Positions 34,828 to 49,303 are shown, counted from the first letter of the stretch. The stretch: DNA of 64,000 nucleotides from Pseudomonas sp. PDM04 (GCF_014851765.1 NZ_JACVAI010000001.1:62001-126000); one strand, 5' to 3'. Notes: generated from the sequence alone by a model not told the origin. Numbers and translations: made by a program.

Positions 34828-35031
34828 ATGTCCAACTGTCACCACGGGCTGAGTTATTTTCAACAGGCTCTGGGAGCACACTTGCACGATCAACTAGCGG
34901 CTACAAAAACTTCGCCTTTGCGAGTGACCGCCGAATTGCACAGCGATATTGCGCACAATATTGCGCAATACTTAAAACAGTTCGGCTATTTGAGAATTAC
35001 CGCAAGGACAGAGATGTCCATGGGTAAATAA
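34828..35031 (+). CDS. Possible small protein downstream of hcp
   Basis: A 67-codon frame starting MSNCHHGLSYFQQALGAHL and ending in YLRITARTEMSMGK, in the same direction as hcp and 57 bp after it. The composition is protein-like but there is no clear ribosome site and no family I recognise. If real, it could be an Hcp-linked cargo or adaptor; that is speculation. Confidence 0.3.
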   Translation: MSNCHHGLSYFQQALGAHLHDQLAATKTSPLRVTAELHSDIAHNIAQYLKQFGYLRITARTEMSMGK

Positions 35032-35044
35032 CGGCGAGAGAGGT

Positions 35045-35319
35045 GTTCGCCCAGTGTAATGGCCTTGGCAATCCTTGCACCGGTAAAGAGCCCCGCCACT
35101 GGGCGAACGGCGAGTATTTTAATGCAACTTCCCTGTCATGTCCGTGCCAATAACATGAAATTTACTGAGCATTAATTAAATGTCATCAAAAATATGACTT
35201 ACATACACCACTTAAACTCACCTGTTCGACCATAACGACTGATAAATCTTGTACGAAAGATGTACAAGAACACCCGAAAGTTATAGGGCCAATGCTCGAC
35301 TCCAGTATTGAGCATTGGC
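35045..35319. other. AT-rich structured region with three inverted repeats
   Basis: No gene is supported here. GTTCGCCCAGTG (35045-35056) pairs with CACTGGGCGAAC (35097-35108). TCTTGTAC (35247-35254) pairs with GTACAAGA (35262-35269). GCCAATGCTC (35288-35297) pairs with GAGCATTGGC (35310-35319). The first could be a small RNA or long hairpin; the last may act as a terminator for the minus-strand small genes, though no T-tract follows. Confidence 0.5.
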
Positions 35320-35354
35320 TAAAAACATCGACTCAGCATTACTTCGCTGTCGGT

Positions 35355-35528
35355 TCAACCGTTGCGGGCCGTTTCCTGCGCCGTGGATTCTCCGCTGGCG
35401 GTGCCTTTACCGCTGTCCTTGCGCCGGGTCGGATCGGTAGGACGCAGGGCGTCATTGTCGCGCTCGACTTCCCCGGGCGGACGCGGTTCGTCAGGGTGTT
35501 TCGAGGTATCGGGAGATTGGCTCTTCAT
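35355..35528 (-). CDS. Small hydrophilic protein, unknown function
   Basis: A 57-residue, highly charged, Pro-rich and probably disordered protein (MKSQSPDTSKHPDEPRPPGE...TARNG). It starts 12 bp after the stop of the 80-residue gene and is probably co-transcribed with it. Similar short proteins occur in other Pseudomonas as far as I recall. No domain. Confidence 0.6.
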   Translation of the reverse strand: MKSQSPDTSKHPDEPRPPGEVERDNDALRPTDPTRRKDSGKGTASGESTAQETARNG

Positions 35529-35539
35529 GGGATTTATCC

Positions 35540-35782
35540 TCAGGATTCGGGATCGTCAACTTCATGGCTGACGTTCACGGCAGGCGAGTCCTTGTGCGAT
35601 TGCCTGGCCTTGTCCTTGAGGGTCTGCCACTGCTCCAGGTTGATGGCGCCCTGCCCCAGCAAATCGTCCGCCACGCGCACCAGTTCGGCGTAATGGGCGT
35701 CGGGGGATTGTTGCCAGTAGGCCTGGTCGTCGAACAGACGCTGCCACGCGGCCAGGTCGGGGGCTTTGAGGTCATCGCTCAT
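35540..35782 (-). CDS. Small conserved protein, unknown function
   Basis: An 80-residue acidic soluble protein (MSDDLKAPDLAAWQRLFDDQAYW...NLEQWQTLKDKARQSHKDS), mostly helical by composition. It sits between the AttH-like gene (61 bp upstream) and the 57-residue gene, all on the minus strand. No named family; no signal peptide. Confidence 0.7.
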   Translation of the reverse strand: MSDDLKAPDLAAWQRLFDDQAYWQQSPDAHYAELVRVADDLLGQGAINLEQWQTLKDKARQSHKDSPAVNVSHEVDDPES

Positions 35783-35843
35783 GACGGCTCCGGTGAATGG
35801 GCTGGTTCAATTAGGAGGACGCCGTACCGCCGAGAGTTCCGCC

Positions 35844-36920
35844 TCAGTAGCCAGTCATTTCCAGATAGCCCTGCCCCGCGTGGCTGCCGCTCAGGCGCAC
35901 GGGGCCCTCCCAGTAGGGAATGCGCAGGTTCATCCAGGCATTGGGGTTGAGCGCGGTGGTGGTGAGGTCGAGCTGCTTGCCGGGAATCCTGATGGACCAG
36001 CGCACAGGCATCGAGCGCCCGGCCACCGGCTCGAAGCCTTGCGGTGTGAGGCTGATGTCAGCGGCGTGCAATAACTGGGTGCGCCCTTGCGCGTCGATCC
36101 AGGTGCCGGTGAGGTAGGGTTCGCCCTCGTTCTGGCGCATGCGGTAGAGCATCACCCGTTCGCCGCTGTCCAGATGCAGGGAAAACCAGTCCCAACCGCT
36201 CTGGTTGGCGGTGAGGGGCTGGCTGCTCCACTCACGGTCCAGCCACGCCGGGCCGCTGACCTGATACGCCTTGCCATCGATTTCCAGCGTACCGCGGGCC
36301 TGGAAAAACGGCTGGCTGTAATAGTACGACGCCTGGCCCTGTTCGGATTTCTGGCTGAAACCCTGGTCGCCCTGGAGCACTGGGGCACGGTCGGTCGTCA
36401 ATTGCAGCGTGTAGCTGAAGCCCTTGTCCCGGGCGCTGAGTTGCAGATTATCCAGGCCGTCGGGGCCCAGGCTGGCGAAGCGCCAATCGTCGATCCAGGC
36501 GCTGAACGGCTGAACGCTCACCCCGGCCTGGCCGACGCCTCCCCGGGCATAACGTTCCGCCGCGTGGTGCACGCTCGCCGAAGTCACTGCCGCATGGCCG
36601 AGCCAGATCGTCTGGTTACCCCACCCCGCCACTTCCGGCGTGGCTTTCAGCGCACTGCGGAACAATGTCCATTGCACGCCAAACTCGTGCCCCTGATCGT
36701 CCTTGAGGTTCGCGGTGACGTACCACCACTCGATGCGAAAACCTTCATGGGCACCGTGATCCGCCGGAAAGATGAACGCCCGGCCAGGCACCACCGGGGT
36801 AAAGGTGGTGGCTTCACCACCGAGTCCGGCGAAGCCCTTTTCAACCGGTGCCGAGTCATCGCAGCCACTCATCAGCAGCATCAGCCAGCACAGAGCGACG
36901 CACTTAATCCTCATGGGCAA
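35844..36920 (-). CDS. CrtC/AttH-type lipocalin-like lipoprotein
   Basis: A 358-residue lipoprotein; the signal MRIKCVALCWLMLLMSGC supplies a lipobox Cys. The body matches the AttH/carotenoid 1,2-hydratase-like family: FPADHGAHEGFRIEWWYVTANLKDDQGHEFGVQWTLFR, SGPAWLDREWSSQPL and WDWFSLHLDSGERVMLYRMR. These are two lipocalin-like barrels binding hydrophobic ligands. It overlaps the permease gene by 17 bp, so it is the last member of an ABC export operon, as in Agrobacterium attEFGH. Its cargo is unknown. Confidence 0.85.
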   Translation of the reverse strand: MPMRIKCVALCWLMLLMSGCDDSAPVEKGFAGLGGEATTFTPVVPGRAFIFPADHGAHEGFRIEWWYVTANLKDDQGHEFGVQWTLFRSALKATPEVAGWGNQTIWLGHAAVTSASVHHAAERYARGGVGQAGVSVQPFSAWIDDWRFASLGPDGLDNLQLSARDKGFSYTLQLTTDRAPVLQGDQGFSQKSEQGQASYYYSQPFFQARGTLEIDGKAYQVSGPAWLDREWSSQPLTANQSGWDWFSLHLDSGERVMLYRMRQNEGEPYLTGTWIDAQGRTQLLHAADISLTPQGFEPVAGRSMPVRWSIRIPGKQLDLTTTALNPNAWMNLRIPYWEGPVRLSGSHAGQGYLEMTGY

Positions 36921-39375
36921 ACGTCCTCAGCAGGTCCGCCGGTTGCGTGCGGTACAGCGAATACAGCGGCCACGCCGATGCCAGCAAGGTCGCGAGCAAT
37001 GCCAGCCCCATCAACTGCGCCAATTGCAGCGGGAACAGCCGCAATGGCAGGCGCCAGCCGAACGCTTGCACGTTGATCACCGTGTCCAGGCACCACGCCA
37101 GCGCGATGCCCAGTGGCAAGGCGAGCACCAGCGTCAGCACCGCCAGCAGCCAGGTCTGGCCGAGGTTGAGCAGCATCAGTTGCCGACGCGTCACGCCCAG
37201 CGCCCACAGCGGCGCAAGTTGTCCGATTCTGCTCTGGCTCTGGGTCAGCAGGCTGATGAACAGCGCCACGCCGGCGACGCCAAGGGTCAGGCTGTTGAGC
37301 GCCGCCGTCGCGGCGAAAGTGCGTTCGAATACCTGGGTGGACCAGCCCTTGAGCCGGGCCTGGTCGACAATGCGGCTGTCGTCGAGGGCGAAAGCGGCCT
37401 GAAGGGCGTTCAGGAATGCCGGGATCAATGCGGGTTCGATGCGCAGGTTGAAACGATTCGGCGTCAGTTGCGGCCAGCCGCGCAGCAGGTGATCGGCGTT
37501 GACCAGAATGTGCCCCTTCGGATTGCCGTAATCGGCATAGATCCCGACGATTCGTGGCGACCATGTGCCGGTCGGCGTGGGCAGTGCCAGCTGTTCGCCC
37601 AGGCGGACGTTCAGGCGCCGGGCCAGTTGTTCGCTGAGCATCAGCGTGTCGTCCTTGACCAGTCGTTCCCACGGGTCATCGCCCAGGGCTTCGAGCAACG
37701 GCCAGTGCTGGCGATACGTCGGGTGGTCGATCACGCCAAACACATCCGCCGGCCAGCCTTGCAACTGGATCGACACCTGCCAGTTGGGCAACACCGCCGT
37801 GAGCGACGGCTGCTGTTTGAGCCAGGCCTGTAACGCCACCGCTTGAGCCGGGTTTTGCGGGCTCACATACAGCTCGGCAGTCAACCGCTGTTCGAGCCAG
37901 TCACTGAAGGTCTGGCGGAAGCCGGCGGTCATGCTGCCCGCGCCGATGTTCGCCGCCAGGGCCAGCAGCAGCGCCATCAACGCCAGGCTCAGGGCCGGCA
38001 ATTGCTGGCGGCAATCGGCGAGGAAACACTGCCCGAGCACGGAACGACGGCGCTGCAACAGCAGGTTCAGCAGCGTGTTGAGCAGCACCGGCAACGCCAG
38101 CGCGGCACCGATCAGCAGTGCAGCCATCAGCACGAAGCCACTGGCGAGGCTGTCGCCAAACGCCAATGCCAGCCAGGCAATCACACCGGCCAGCAGCGCG
38201 ACCCCGCCCTGGCGCCGCAACCAGCGGGCGTGGGCTTGATGCCAGGCCTGCGGGTCGGCCAGGGCCAGCAGCGGCAAACGCGCCGCCCGCAGCAGGCTGC
38301 TGGCACCGGCCAGCAAGGCGCCCAACAGGCTCAGACCAACGCCGCTGAACCACCACCCAGGGCTCAGGCTCAATTGCCCCGGCACCTCGGCGCCGTACAG
38401 GCCCCGCAGACTGGCGGCGACATCGGGCAACAACACGCTGGCCAGCAGATAGCCGCTCACCACGCCGGCCAGGGCGCCGATCAAGGCCAGAAGCCCCAGC
38501 TCGACGGCCAGGCAAGCGATCAGCCTGCGTGCGCTGACGCCGCAGGCGCGCAGGGTCCGGAGCAGGCCGCGACGTTGTTCGAGTGCCAGGCCGATGGCCG
38601 CGTGAACAATGAAAAGGCCGACGACAAAGGAAAGAAAGCCCAAGGCATCGAGGTTCAGGTGGAAGCTCTCGGTCAAGCGCGACAGGTTGTTCTCCTCACC
38701 GCTGCTCCTGAACTGCAACTGCCCCTTGAGCGAGTCCGGCAAGGGCGCGCTGAACTCCCTGGGCAGCAGCAGCCGCGACAGCTGATCTGGCAGCCCGAGA
38801 AGCTGCTGGGCAAAACCGATGTCCACCAGCAACACACCGGGAGCCATGTCGGCCTGCACCTGAAGCGGCGGCAATGGCTCACCGCTCACGCTGGAAGGCT
38901 GCTCACCCTCGCGCAAACCGAGCGCCTGCAAAGTCTGGGGGGAAATCCAGGTGGTGCCCGGAGGGCTGAAGAAGTCGACGATCCTCTCGATGGCCATGGC
39001 TTGCCCGGCCACCGCAGAGCCGGCCGGCAACGACACGGGCTCGATGCCCATCAGTTGCAGACGCTGATCTTCATGCCCCTTGAGCGTCACCCGCCCCTGC
39101 AATACCGGGGACACGGGCCAGCCCATACGACGCAGCTCGATGAATAATGCCTGGGAAAACGTGCCGCCCGCAGGCGCACTGAGACTGGCCTGGGGCTCAC
39201 CGCCGATCAACTGGCTGGCACGAGCGTAACTGTCCCGCGCCTGGCTGTTCAGCGCCTGCACACCGGTCAGCAGGCCGGTGGCGAGCCACAGACCGGTCAG
39301 CACGCTGAACAACTGCACCGGGTGTCGCCGCCAATGGCTGAGCAGCGCACGCAATGCCTGGAAAAATACCCGCAC
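36904..39375 (-). CDS. FtsX/MacB-type ABC transporter permease
   Basis: An 823-residue permease. TM1 near 20-42 is followed by a large periplasmic region, a TM block at about 240-430 including the FtsX domain (LGFLSFVVGLFIVHAAIGLALEQRRGLLRTLRACG), a second periplasmic region and a last FtsX block near 690-815. It is the two-permease fusion typical of AttFG/LolCE-like exporters. The start is probably GTG at 39375, 2 bp after the ATPase stop; no ATG is nearby. It probably extracts a lipid or lipoprotein from the inner membrane. Confidence 0.87.
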   Translation of the reverse strand: MRVFFQALRALLSHWRRHPVQLFSVLTGLWLATGLLTGVQALNSQARDSYARASQLIGGEPQASLSAPAGGTFSQALFIELRRMGWPVSPVLQGRVTLKGHEDQRLQLMGIEPVSLPAGSAVAGQAMAIERIVDFFSPPGTTWISPQTLQALGLREGEQPSSVSGEPLPPLQVQADMAPGVLLVDIGFAQQLLGLPDQLSRLLLPREFSAPLPDSLKGQLQFRSSGEENNLSRLTESFHLNLDALGFLSFVVGLFIVHAAIGLALEQRRGLLRTLRACGVSARRLIACLAVELGLLALIGALAGVVSGYLLASVLLPDVAASLRGLYGAEVPGQLSLSPGWWFSGVGLSLLGALLAGASSLLRAARLPLLALADPQAWHQAHARWLRRQGGVALLAGVIAWLALAFGDSLASGFVLMAALLIGAALALPVLLNTLLNLLLQRRRSVLGQCFLADCRQQLPALSLALMALLLALAANIGAGSMTAGFRQTFSDWLEQRLTAELYVSPQNPAQAVALQAWLKQQPSLTAVLPNWQVSIQLQGWPADVFGVIDHPTYRQHWPLLEALGDDPWERLVKDDTLMLSEQLARRLNVRLGEQLALPTPTGTWSPRIVGIYADYGNPKGHILVNADHLLRGWPQLTPNRFNLRIEPALIPAFLNALQAAFALDDSRIVDQARLKGWSTQVFERTFAATAALNSLTLGVAGVALFISLLTQSQSRIGQLAPLWALGVTRRQLMLLNLGQTWLLAVLTLVLALPLGIALAWCLDTVINVQAFGWRLPLRLFPLQLAQLMGLALLATLLASAWPLYSLYRTQPADLLRTFAHED

Positions 39376-39376
39376 C

Positions 39377-40045
39377 TCAGCGCTCGTCCGCGCCGGCCAG
39401 GCGACCACGGTGCAACACCACTTTGTCCGCCAGTCGCGCCGCCACGCTGGGGCTGTGGGTGACCATCAGCAAGGTCGTCGGGCTGTCGTCGAGCAGCTCC
39501 AGCAACAGCTTCAGCACTTCATCGCTGGTGGCTTCATCGAGGCTGCCAGTGGGTTCGTCGGCCAGCAGCAACCTGGGTTGCGCCGCCAATGCCCGACCCA
39601 GTGCCACCCGCTGCTGCTGACCGCCCGACAGTTGCTCCGGATAACGCCGCAGCAGATCAGCCAACCCCAGACGCTGGACCAAATGGGCGTGCCAGCGCGC
39701 ATCATGACGCCCGGCCAGTCGCGCCTGGAACGCCAGATTGTCCTCCACACGCAAACTGCCGATCAGGTTGAACTGCTGGAACACCAGGCCGATTTCAGTG
39801 CGCCGCCAGTTCGCCAGTTGCGCCTCATTCATCTGTTCAAGCCGGTGCTCGCCACTGCGAATACTGCCGCGATCGACCTTGTCCAGCCCGGCGATCAAGT
39901 GCAGCAACGTGCTCTTGCCGCTGCCCGACTCCCCCATCAGCGCCAGGCTACTGCCGGGCTTGAGCGTCAGGTCGACCCCCTGCAACACCGGCAGCGGACC
40001 TTGTGCGGTGGCATAGCTTTTGTAAACGCCTTGGACCTGAAGCAT
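39377..40045 (-). CDS. ABC transporter ATP-binding protein (LolD/MacB-type)
   Basis: A 222-residue ATPase: Walker A GESGSGKST (about 37), Q-loop VFQQFN, signature LSGGQQQR, Walker B LLLADEPTG and switch His in VTHSPS. The MacB-type spacing before the signature fits exporters with FtsX-like permeases. It is first in the operon ATPase - permease - AttH-like lipoprotein. The ATG at 40045 is favoured over the longer frame. Confidence 0.92.
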   Translation of the reverse strand: MLQVQGVYKSYATAQGPLPVLQGVDLTLKPGSSLALMGESGSGKSTLLHLIAGLDKVDRGSIRSGEHRLEQMNEAQLANWRRTEIGLVFQQFNLIGSLRVEDNLAFQARLAGRHDARWHAHLVQRLGLADLLRRYPEQLSGGQQQRVALGRALAAQPRLLLADEPTGSLDEATSDEVLKLLLELLDDSPTTLLMVTHSPSVAARLADKVVLHRGRLAGADER

Positions 40046-40249
40046 GGGACACCTGATTGAGAAGCGTGGGCCAAAGGATAGCGGGCCGACGCAGGTTTTG
40101 TCCGTTGACGATTGCGGAACGAAGCGACGCACCGGTGCTCCGGACACTCAATGCAAGACGCAAACGTCCCACAAAAAGCCAGGAAGAAAGACTCGAAGCG
40201 AGCGAACGGCCTGACTGATCTCACGTATCCGAATGGGTACCTTCAAGCC

Positions 40250-40543
40250 ATGAATTATCTTGTTCGACAAACCACACGCTTCGCCGAATGGCACACTTCA
40301 ATACGCGACTTGCGGGCGAGGGTTGCTATAGCGCGTCGCATTGACAGGGCTTCTGCGGGTAATCTAGGGGATATCAAATCGGTGGGTGACGGTGTATCCG
40401 AAATGCGCGTGGACGTCGGTGCCGGCTATCGAGTTTACTTCACCCTACGGAACAACGTCGTGATTTTACTGCTTGTGGGGGGAGACAAATCCTCGCAGAC
40501 AGCTGACATCAAGCGGGCAAAAAAATTGGCAAGGGAGGTTTGA
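40250..40543 (+). CDS. RelE/HigB-like toxin of a type II toxin-antitoxin pair
   Basis: A 97-residue basic protein of the HigB/Gp49-like addiction module killer group: FAEWHTSIRDLRARVAIARRIDRASAGNLGDIKSVGDGVSEMRVDVGAGYRVYF, then LLLVGGDKSSQTADIKRAKKLA. Members are ribosome-dependent mRNA interferases. It precedes the antitoxin, the reverse of the usual order but standard for higBA-type pairs. Lower GC than its neighbours suggests transfer. Confidence 0.88.
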   Translation: MNYLVRQTTRFAEWHTSIRDLRARVAIARRIDRASAGNLGDIKSVGDGVSEMRVDVGAGYRVYFTLRNNVVILLLVGGDKSSQTADIKRAKKLAREV

Positions 40544-40545
40544 GC

Positions 40546-40854
40546 ATGAGCCAGACGTTGACTACTTTCGATATGGCAGCACTGCTGGACAGTGACGACG
40601 CGATCAGCGAGTACCTTTCCCAAGTTCTGGCAGATGGCGATAACGAGGAGTTTCTTCGAGCGATCGGCTACGTTTTAAAAGCTCGAGGCATGGCACAAAT
40701 TGCCAAGGATTCGGGAATGGGTCGCGAAAACCTGTCCAAAGCCTTCGCGCCCGGTGCAAGACCTCGCTTCGATACCGTTTTGAAAGTAGTTCATGCACTT
40801 GGACTTGATCTCTACGCACAACCTGGTCATGCGGTAAATCACTCGGCTCACTAG
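40546..40854 (+). CDS. HigA-like helix-turn-helix antitoxin
   Basis: A 102-residue putative addiction module antidote: FDMAALLDSDDAISEYLSQVLADGDNEEFLRAIGYVLKARGMAQIAKDSGMGRENLSKAF, where the last part is the XRE-type helix-turn-helix. The start at ATG 40546 has a good site (GGGAGG) overlapping the toxin's end. It neutralises the upstream toxin and probably represses the promoter. Confidence 0.88.
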   Translation: MSQTLTTFDMAALLDSDDAISEYLSQVLADGDNEEFLRAIGYVLKARGMAQIAKDSGMGRENLSKAFAPGARPRFDTVLKVVHALGLDLYAQPGHAVNHSAH

Positions 40855-40931
40855 ATGTTTGCAAGCCGGGCGCCACCTGCCGCCGGTATACGACTGCGTT
40901 GAACGCAGACCCAGCCTCCACAACAGATCCC

Positions 40932-41030
40932 CTGTGGGAGCGAGCCTGCTCGCGAATAACGCCCGGACAACGCGGGCATCCAGACAGTCCGCGTCATCGA
41001 CGCCCCCCGCGAGCAAGCTCGCGCCTGCAA
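40932..41030. repeat. REP doublet
   Basis: CTGTGGGAGCGAGCCTGCTCGCGAA and an inverse, diverged unit CCGCGAGCAAGCTCGCGCC follow the toxin-antitoxin pair. Confidence 0.75.
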
Positions 41031-41082
41031 TGGGCTTCGTGAACACTGGCCGTCTGCCCGTTCCCGCCGGTATCGACCCGGC

Positions 41083-41889
41083 TCAGCGCTTCACCGCCAC
41101 CCAGGTAAAACACAGCGGCAACTGCGCTGCCCGTTGTTGATAGCGGTCGTAGAGCTCTTCGCGATTGGAATGCGGGTACTCCTTGAAGTGGCTGATCTGC
41201 AAGCCCGCCGCCATGGCGCCGGTGAAGATGTCGCTCAGGGTGTGAACGAACCAGTAGGACGTCGCTGCCGGTTGTTCGATCTTGCCTTCGTAGACGATTG
41301 GCTGGTCCTGCACGAACGGCTCGCGGCGAAAGTAAGATGTGGCCAGGTGATAGGGGTCGTCGGCTTCGGGGTCGAACATTTCCAGGAACGGATGGGTTTC
41401 GTACACCACCAGCGCGCCGCCCGGCTTAAGGGTGCGTGCGACGTGGTGGAAGAACTCGCCGATGTCCGGCATCCAGTTCAAGACGCCGATGGTGATCAGC
41501 GCCACATCGAAACGCTCGTGCAGTGCCTCCGGCAGATGATGGATGTCGGCCTCGATGAATTCGGGCGCGTGCGGCGAGCGGGACGCCAGCTCCCGCGCCT
41601 GATCGAGAAACGCCGCCGACTGATCCACACCCACCACACTGCGCGCGCCCAGTGCGAACAGCGAAAGGCTTTCGCGACCATTGTTGCAGCCCAGTTGCAC
41701 CACGGCCTTGCCCTCGACGCCCAGTTGCTCCAACACACCGTGCAAGGTGGCGTCCAGGCAGGAGAAATCAGCCAGGGTCACGGACTCCAGCAGTGCCGGC
41801 CATTCGGGGTTGTTCTTGTGGTGTCGGGCGGAGTCGTTCCAGGCATCGCGGTTGCTGGCGACAGCGTTGGCGTTTGAGGGCATTTCCAT
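41083..41889 (-). CDS. Class I SAM-dependent methyltransferase
   Basis: A 268-residue methyltransferase: motif I AVVQLGCNNGRESL (about 65), acidic motif GARSVVGVDQSAAFLDQARELA and motif IV FDVALITIGVLNWMPDIGEFF. Motif I has CNNG where GxGxG is usual, as in several SmtA-like enzymes. The ATG at 41889 has GGAG 9 bp upstream; GTG at 41895 is possible. No substrate or operon partner is visible. Confidence 0.85.
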   Translation of the reverse strand: MEMPSNANAVASNRDAWNDSARHHKNNPEWPALLESVTLADFSCLDATLHGVLEQLGVEGKAVVQLGCNNGRESLSLFALGARSVVGVDQSAAFLDQARELASRSPHAPEFIEADIHHLPEALHERFDVALITIGVLNWMPDIGEFFHHVARTLKPGGALVVYETHPFLEMFDPEADDPYHLATSYFRREPFVQDQPIVYEGKIEQPAATSYWFVHTLSDIFTGAMAAGLQISHFKEYPHSNREELYDRYQQRAAQLPLCFTWVAVKR

Positions 41890-42060
41890 TTGCACGCTCC
41901 AGAATGGGACAGTGGGTTGACCGGCCCGAGTCTAGATCAGCGCTTTTGATAAGCCCATCGGGTGTTTGTTGCAATCTTGTAAGCCGGCACTGACCGCGCT
42001 CGCCAGCTATAGTTAATGACCTTGGGGAAAAGCGGGAAAACCGATTTCACAGGTGCAGCC

Positions 42061-42434
42061 ATGAAACACACCCCTTTGACGCTGTTGTTCGCCCTCACCC
42101 TCAGCCTCAACGCTCACGCGGACGACAGCCTGACGCCAACGTCCGAATACAGCAGCGAGTTCAATTACTACGGGGACCGCCAGCCGTTCGCCCATCCCGC
42201 GCCACCCAGCCTGAGCACAGTGCCACCCGGTTCGTACATTCCCACGGCACCGCAGGATTTCATTCCGATTTCCAGCCAGCACGCGTTTTCCGACTCACGC
42301 CTGCCAACGGTCGCGGACGCCACCGTGCGCGTGTTCATCCGCACCTACGACGCAGAGCGCGGGGTCTACGTCAATCAGGAGGTGATCGACCCGACCTGCC
42401 TGCTGGCGTGCCTCAGCCAAAAGGCCACGGCGGT

Positions 42435-42444
<10 letters not shown>
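42061..42444 (+). CDS. Small secreted protein, unknown function
   Basis: A 127-residue protein with signal peptide MKHTPLTLLFALTLSLNAHA. The mature part is Pro/Ser-rich (PPSLSTVPPGSYIPTAPQDFIPI) and ends with FIRTYDAERGVYVNQEVIDPTCLLACL. No family recognised. It converges with and overlaps the end of the response regulator gene by 10 bp. Confidence 0.65.
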
Positions 42445-43862
<1,418 letters not shown>

Positions 43863-45428
43863 GATCCTCTCCCGTTGCCACTTTAAAATTGAGACTGACG
43901 CGGGTTCCTTCCTGCTCCTGGCTAGCCAGTTCGACCGAGCCGTCAAAGCGCTCCATGATTCTTTTGACCAGAGCCAGGCCCACGCCCAGACCACCTTGCT
44001 TGGTGGTGAAAAAAGGCTTGAAGACCATTTGCTGCTGCTGTCGGTTCATGCCCTTGCCGGTATCGCTCAGGGTCATGCGCAAATGGCCCGGGTGTTGCGA
44101 TTCGATCTCGATGCTCAGCACGCCGCCCTTGGGCATGGCCTCCAGGGCGTTGGCGAACAGGCTATTGAGAATCTGCGTCAGCAGCACCTGTTGGCTGACG
44201 ACCGGCGTACAGGCCATCGGCGTGAAGCGCACTTCGACGCCGCAGCGTTTGATCAGCGCCTCGAAGGCGCACAGGGTGTCATCGATGGCCAGCACCAGGT
44301 CCACCGTTTCCTGGTCCTCATTCATCGGCCGCAACGACACCAGCAGCTCACGCACCCAGCGCGACATGCGATCGACCTGGTTGATGATGTCGCCGATATT
44401 CTTCTGCGCGCCATGGCTGGCGACTTCCTGGGCCAGTTCGGCGCTGGAGCGGATGTTCGCCAGCGGGTTGCGCAGGCTGTGGGCCACCGCCGACGACATT
44501 TCCCCCAGGGCGACGAAGGTTTCGTTGTTGATCAACTGCTTCTGCTGGCTTTCCAGCAGCTTGGCGGCACGCCACACGATCCAGAACAGCCCGAGGTAAA
44601 TGGCGGCCCCGCCCAGCAGCGTGGCGAACCAGGTCGTCTTGAAACCGCGCTGGATTCTCGCCACCAGGTCCACCGGTTCCTTGTAGATCTCCACCATTGC
44701 GATCACTTTGCTTTTGTCGGCGTTGAACATCGGGATGTAGTTCTCGATGAACAGGTATTCCGGTTCCCGCAACAGTCTTTGTTCGGGACGCTCTTCGTCG
44801 ATCTCGTGGTAGCTGGTGGACACCGGTTCCTTCATTTCGAAGGACTCGTCCAGCTCCTCGTCGTCCTCGATGCGCACACCGATCAGTTCCGGGTTGGTCG
44901 ACCACACCACCGTACGGTCCTGGGCATACACCGTGGCCAGCAGCAGGTCCGGCAAGTGTTCGACATGATCGAGAAACTCGGCACGCGAAGCCGCCCTGGC
45001 TTGCGCCGAAACATCGGGATAGGCGTTGTCCTGGCGCGGGTCGAGCATTTCGCCGATGGTTCTGTTCGGGTTGATCGAAGCATGACGGATTTCAGCCGCG
45101 CCGATGGCCTGGACGAATTGCGCGGTCAGCATGGAATCGCGCTCGATACTCTCTTCCACCACGAAACGCGTGGAAATGTAGCCCAGCGCCAGCGCCACAC
45201 CGGCGATGATCAAAAAGCTGCCCAGGGAAAACCAGCGCAGCAGGTTGAATTGCCCCCGCAAGCCAATGCCCTCTGCTACTGGCGTATTCGGCAACGCAGG
45301 TACTTGTGGTGGTTCGAGTATCTGCATGGAAGAGTCCCGAGCGTGACGTAAGGCATTTCCCGTGGCGTTTCGGATCAGTGTAGGTGGCATTGATCGAAAC
45401 CGACGGCCTCAATGATTGTAATTAGCCG

Positions 45429-46456
45429 CTATGGCACCTGCGCCGCCTGCAACGGTTGCTGGCGTTCGGTTTCTTCCTCCAGGAACTCGATGATGGATTG
45501 CGCCGCGTTCTCATCCAGGCGCAGGTTTGGCATCGGGATCCGCTCGAAACGTTCGAACAGCTGCGTGGCAATGGGGTCCTTCTCGGCCAGCAGGCGATCC
45601 GGCTCACGGATCCAGCGGTTGAGCCACTTCGGATCGCGCTGGCGCGTCACGCCAATCAAGTCCGGGCCGATACTGCGCATGCCGATGCCCTGACCGTCCT
45701 GCGGCCCAAGGCTGTGGCACGACGCGCAACGGGTGCGGAACAGCTCTTCACCATTGCTCGGCGGGCGGATTTCAGGGGCATTGGCGTAGTTTTGTTCGGC
45801 ACTGGCCTGCTTCCAGTTCTGCAAGGTGTTGGCCAGTTGGTCGGCGAGGATCCACGGGTTCTCGAACGGCGAGGCTTTCATCCAGCGTCCGGTGCCCTGG
45901 TTGCCGACGATCAGGCTCAGGTTGTGGTCCTTGTTGCGACCGTTGTCGACGCCCTCGATGAACAGGCCGAGCTTTTTGCGCAGGTCGGTGACGGCCTCGA
46001 ACTCACCGGTCAGGAAGCGCCAGCCCGGCCCGACCTTGAAACGTTGCGCATAAGCCTTGAGCACCGGCGGGGTATCGCTCAGCGGGTCGATGCTGATCGA
46101 GTAGAAGAAGATGTCCTGGCCAACCCGGTCCCCCAGCAAGGTTTGCACCTGGCGCAGGCGCGCGGTCTCCAGCGGGCAGGAATCGCTGCACGACGTGAAG
46201 ATGAAGTTGATCACCACCACTTTGCCTTTGATCAGGTCGTCGAAAAACCGCACCTGCCGACCGTCCTGGTCAGTCAGCAGGGTGTTGGGGAAATAATCCT
46301 CGCCCCAGGGCGTCGCCGATGGCGTCGGCGCCAGTGCGCCGTCATGGGCCACCAGGGCACGAGTCGCCAGCAGGCAGGTCACCAGGACCAGGACCAGGTG
46401 CATGCCCAGGGCACGGGAACGCGGCGTCGACAGCGCCCTGTCGGCGCGCGCCCGGT

Positions 46457-46460
<4 letters not shown>
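45429..46460 (-). CDS. SCO1/SenC domain fused to cytochrome c
   Basis: A 343-residue fusion. After an N-terminal membrane segment (LGMHLVLVLVTCLLATRAL), a SCO thioredoxin-like domain carries copper-site CxxxC in FTSCSDSCPLE (about 90-98) and the His in KDHNLSLIVG (about 180). The C-terminal cytochrome c domain has heme site CASCH (about 247) and axial-Met candidates in GMRSIGPDLIGV or IPMPNL. It overlaps the oxidase gene by 4 bp (ATGA). The likely role is delivery of copper to the oxidase and/or accepting its electrons. Confidence 0.9.
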
Positions 46461-49264
<2,804 letters not shown>

Positions 49265-49303
49265 CACCAGCCGCCTCGCAGTCATGAAGGGGGTGCTGGT
49301 GGT

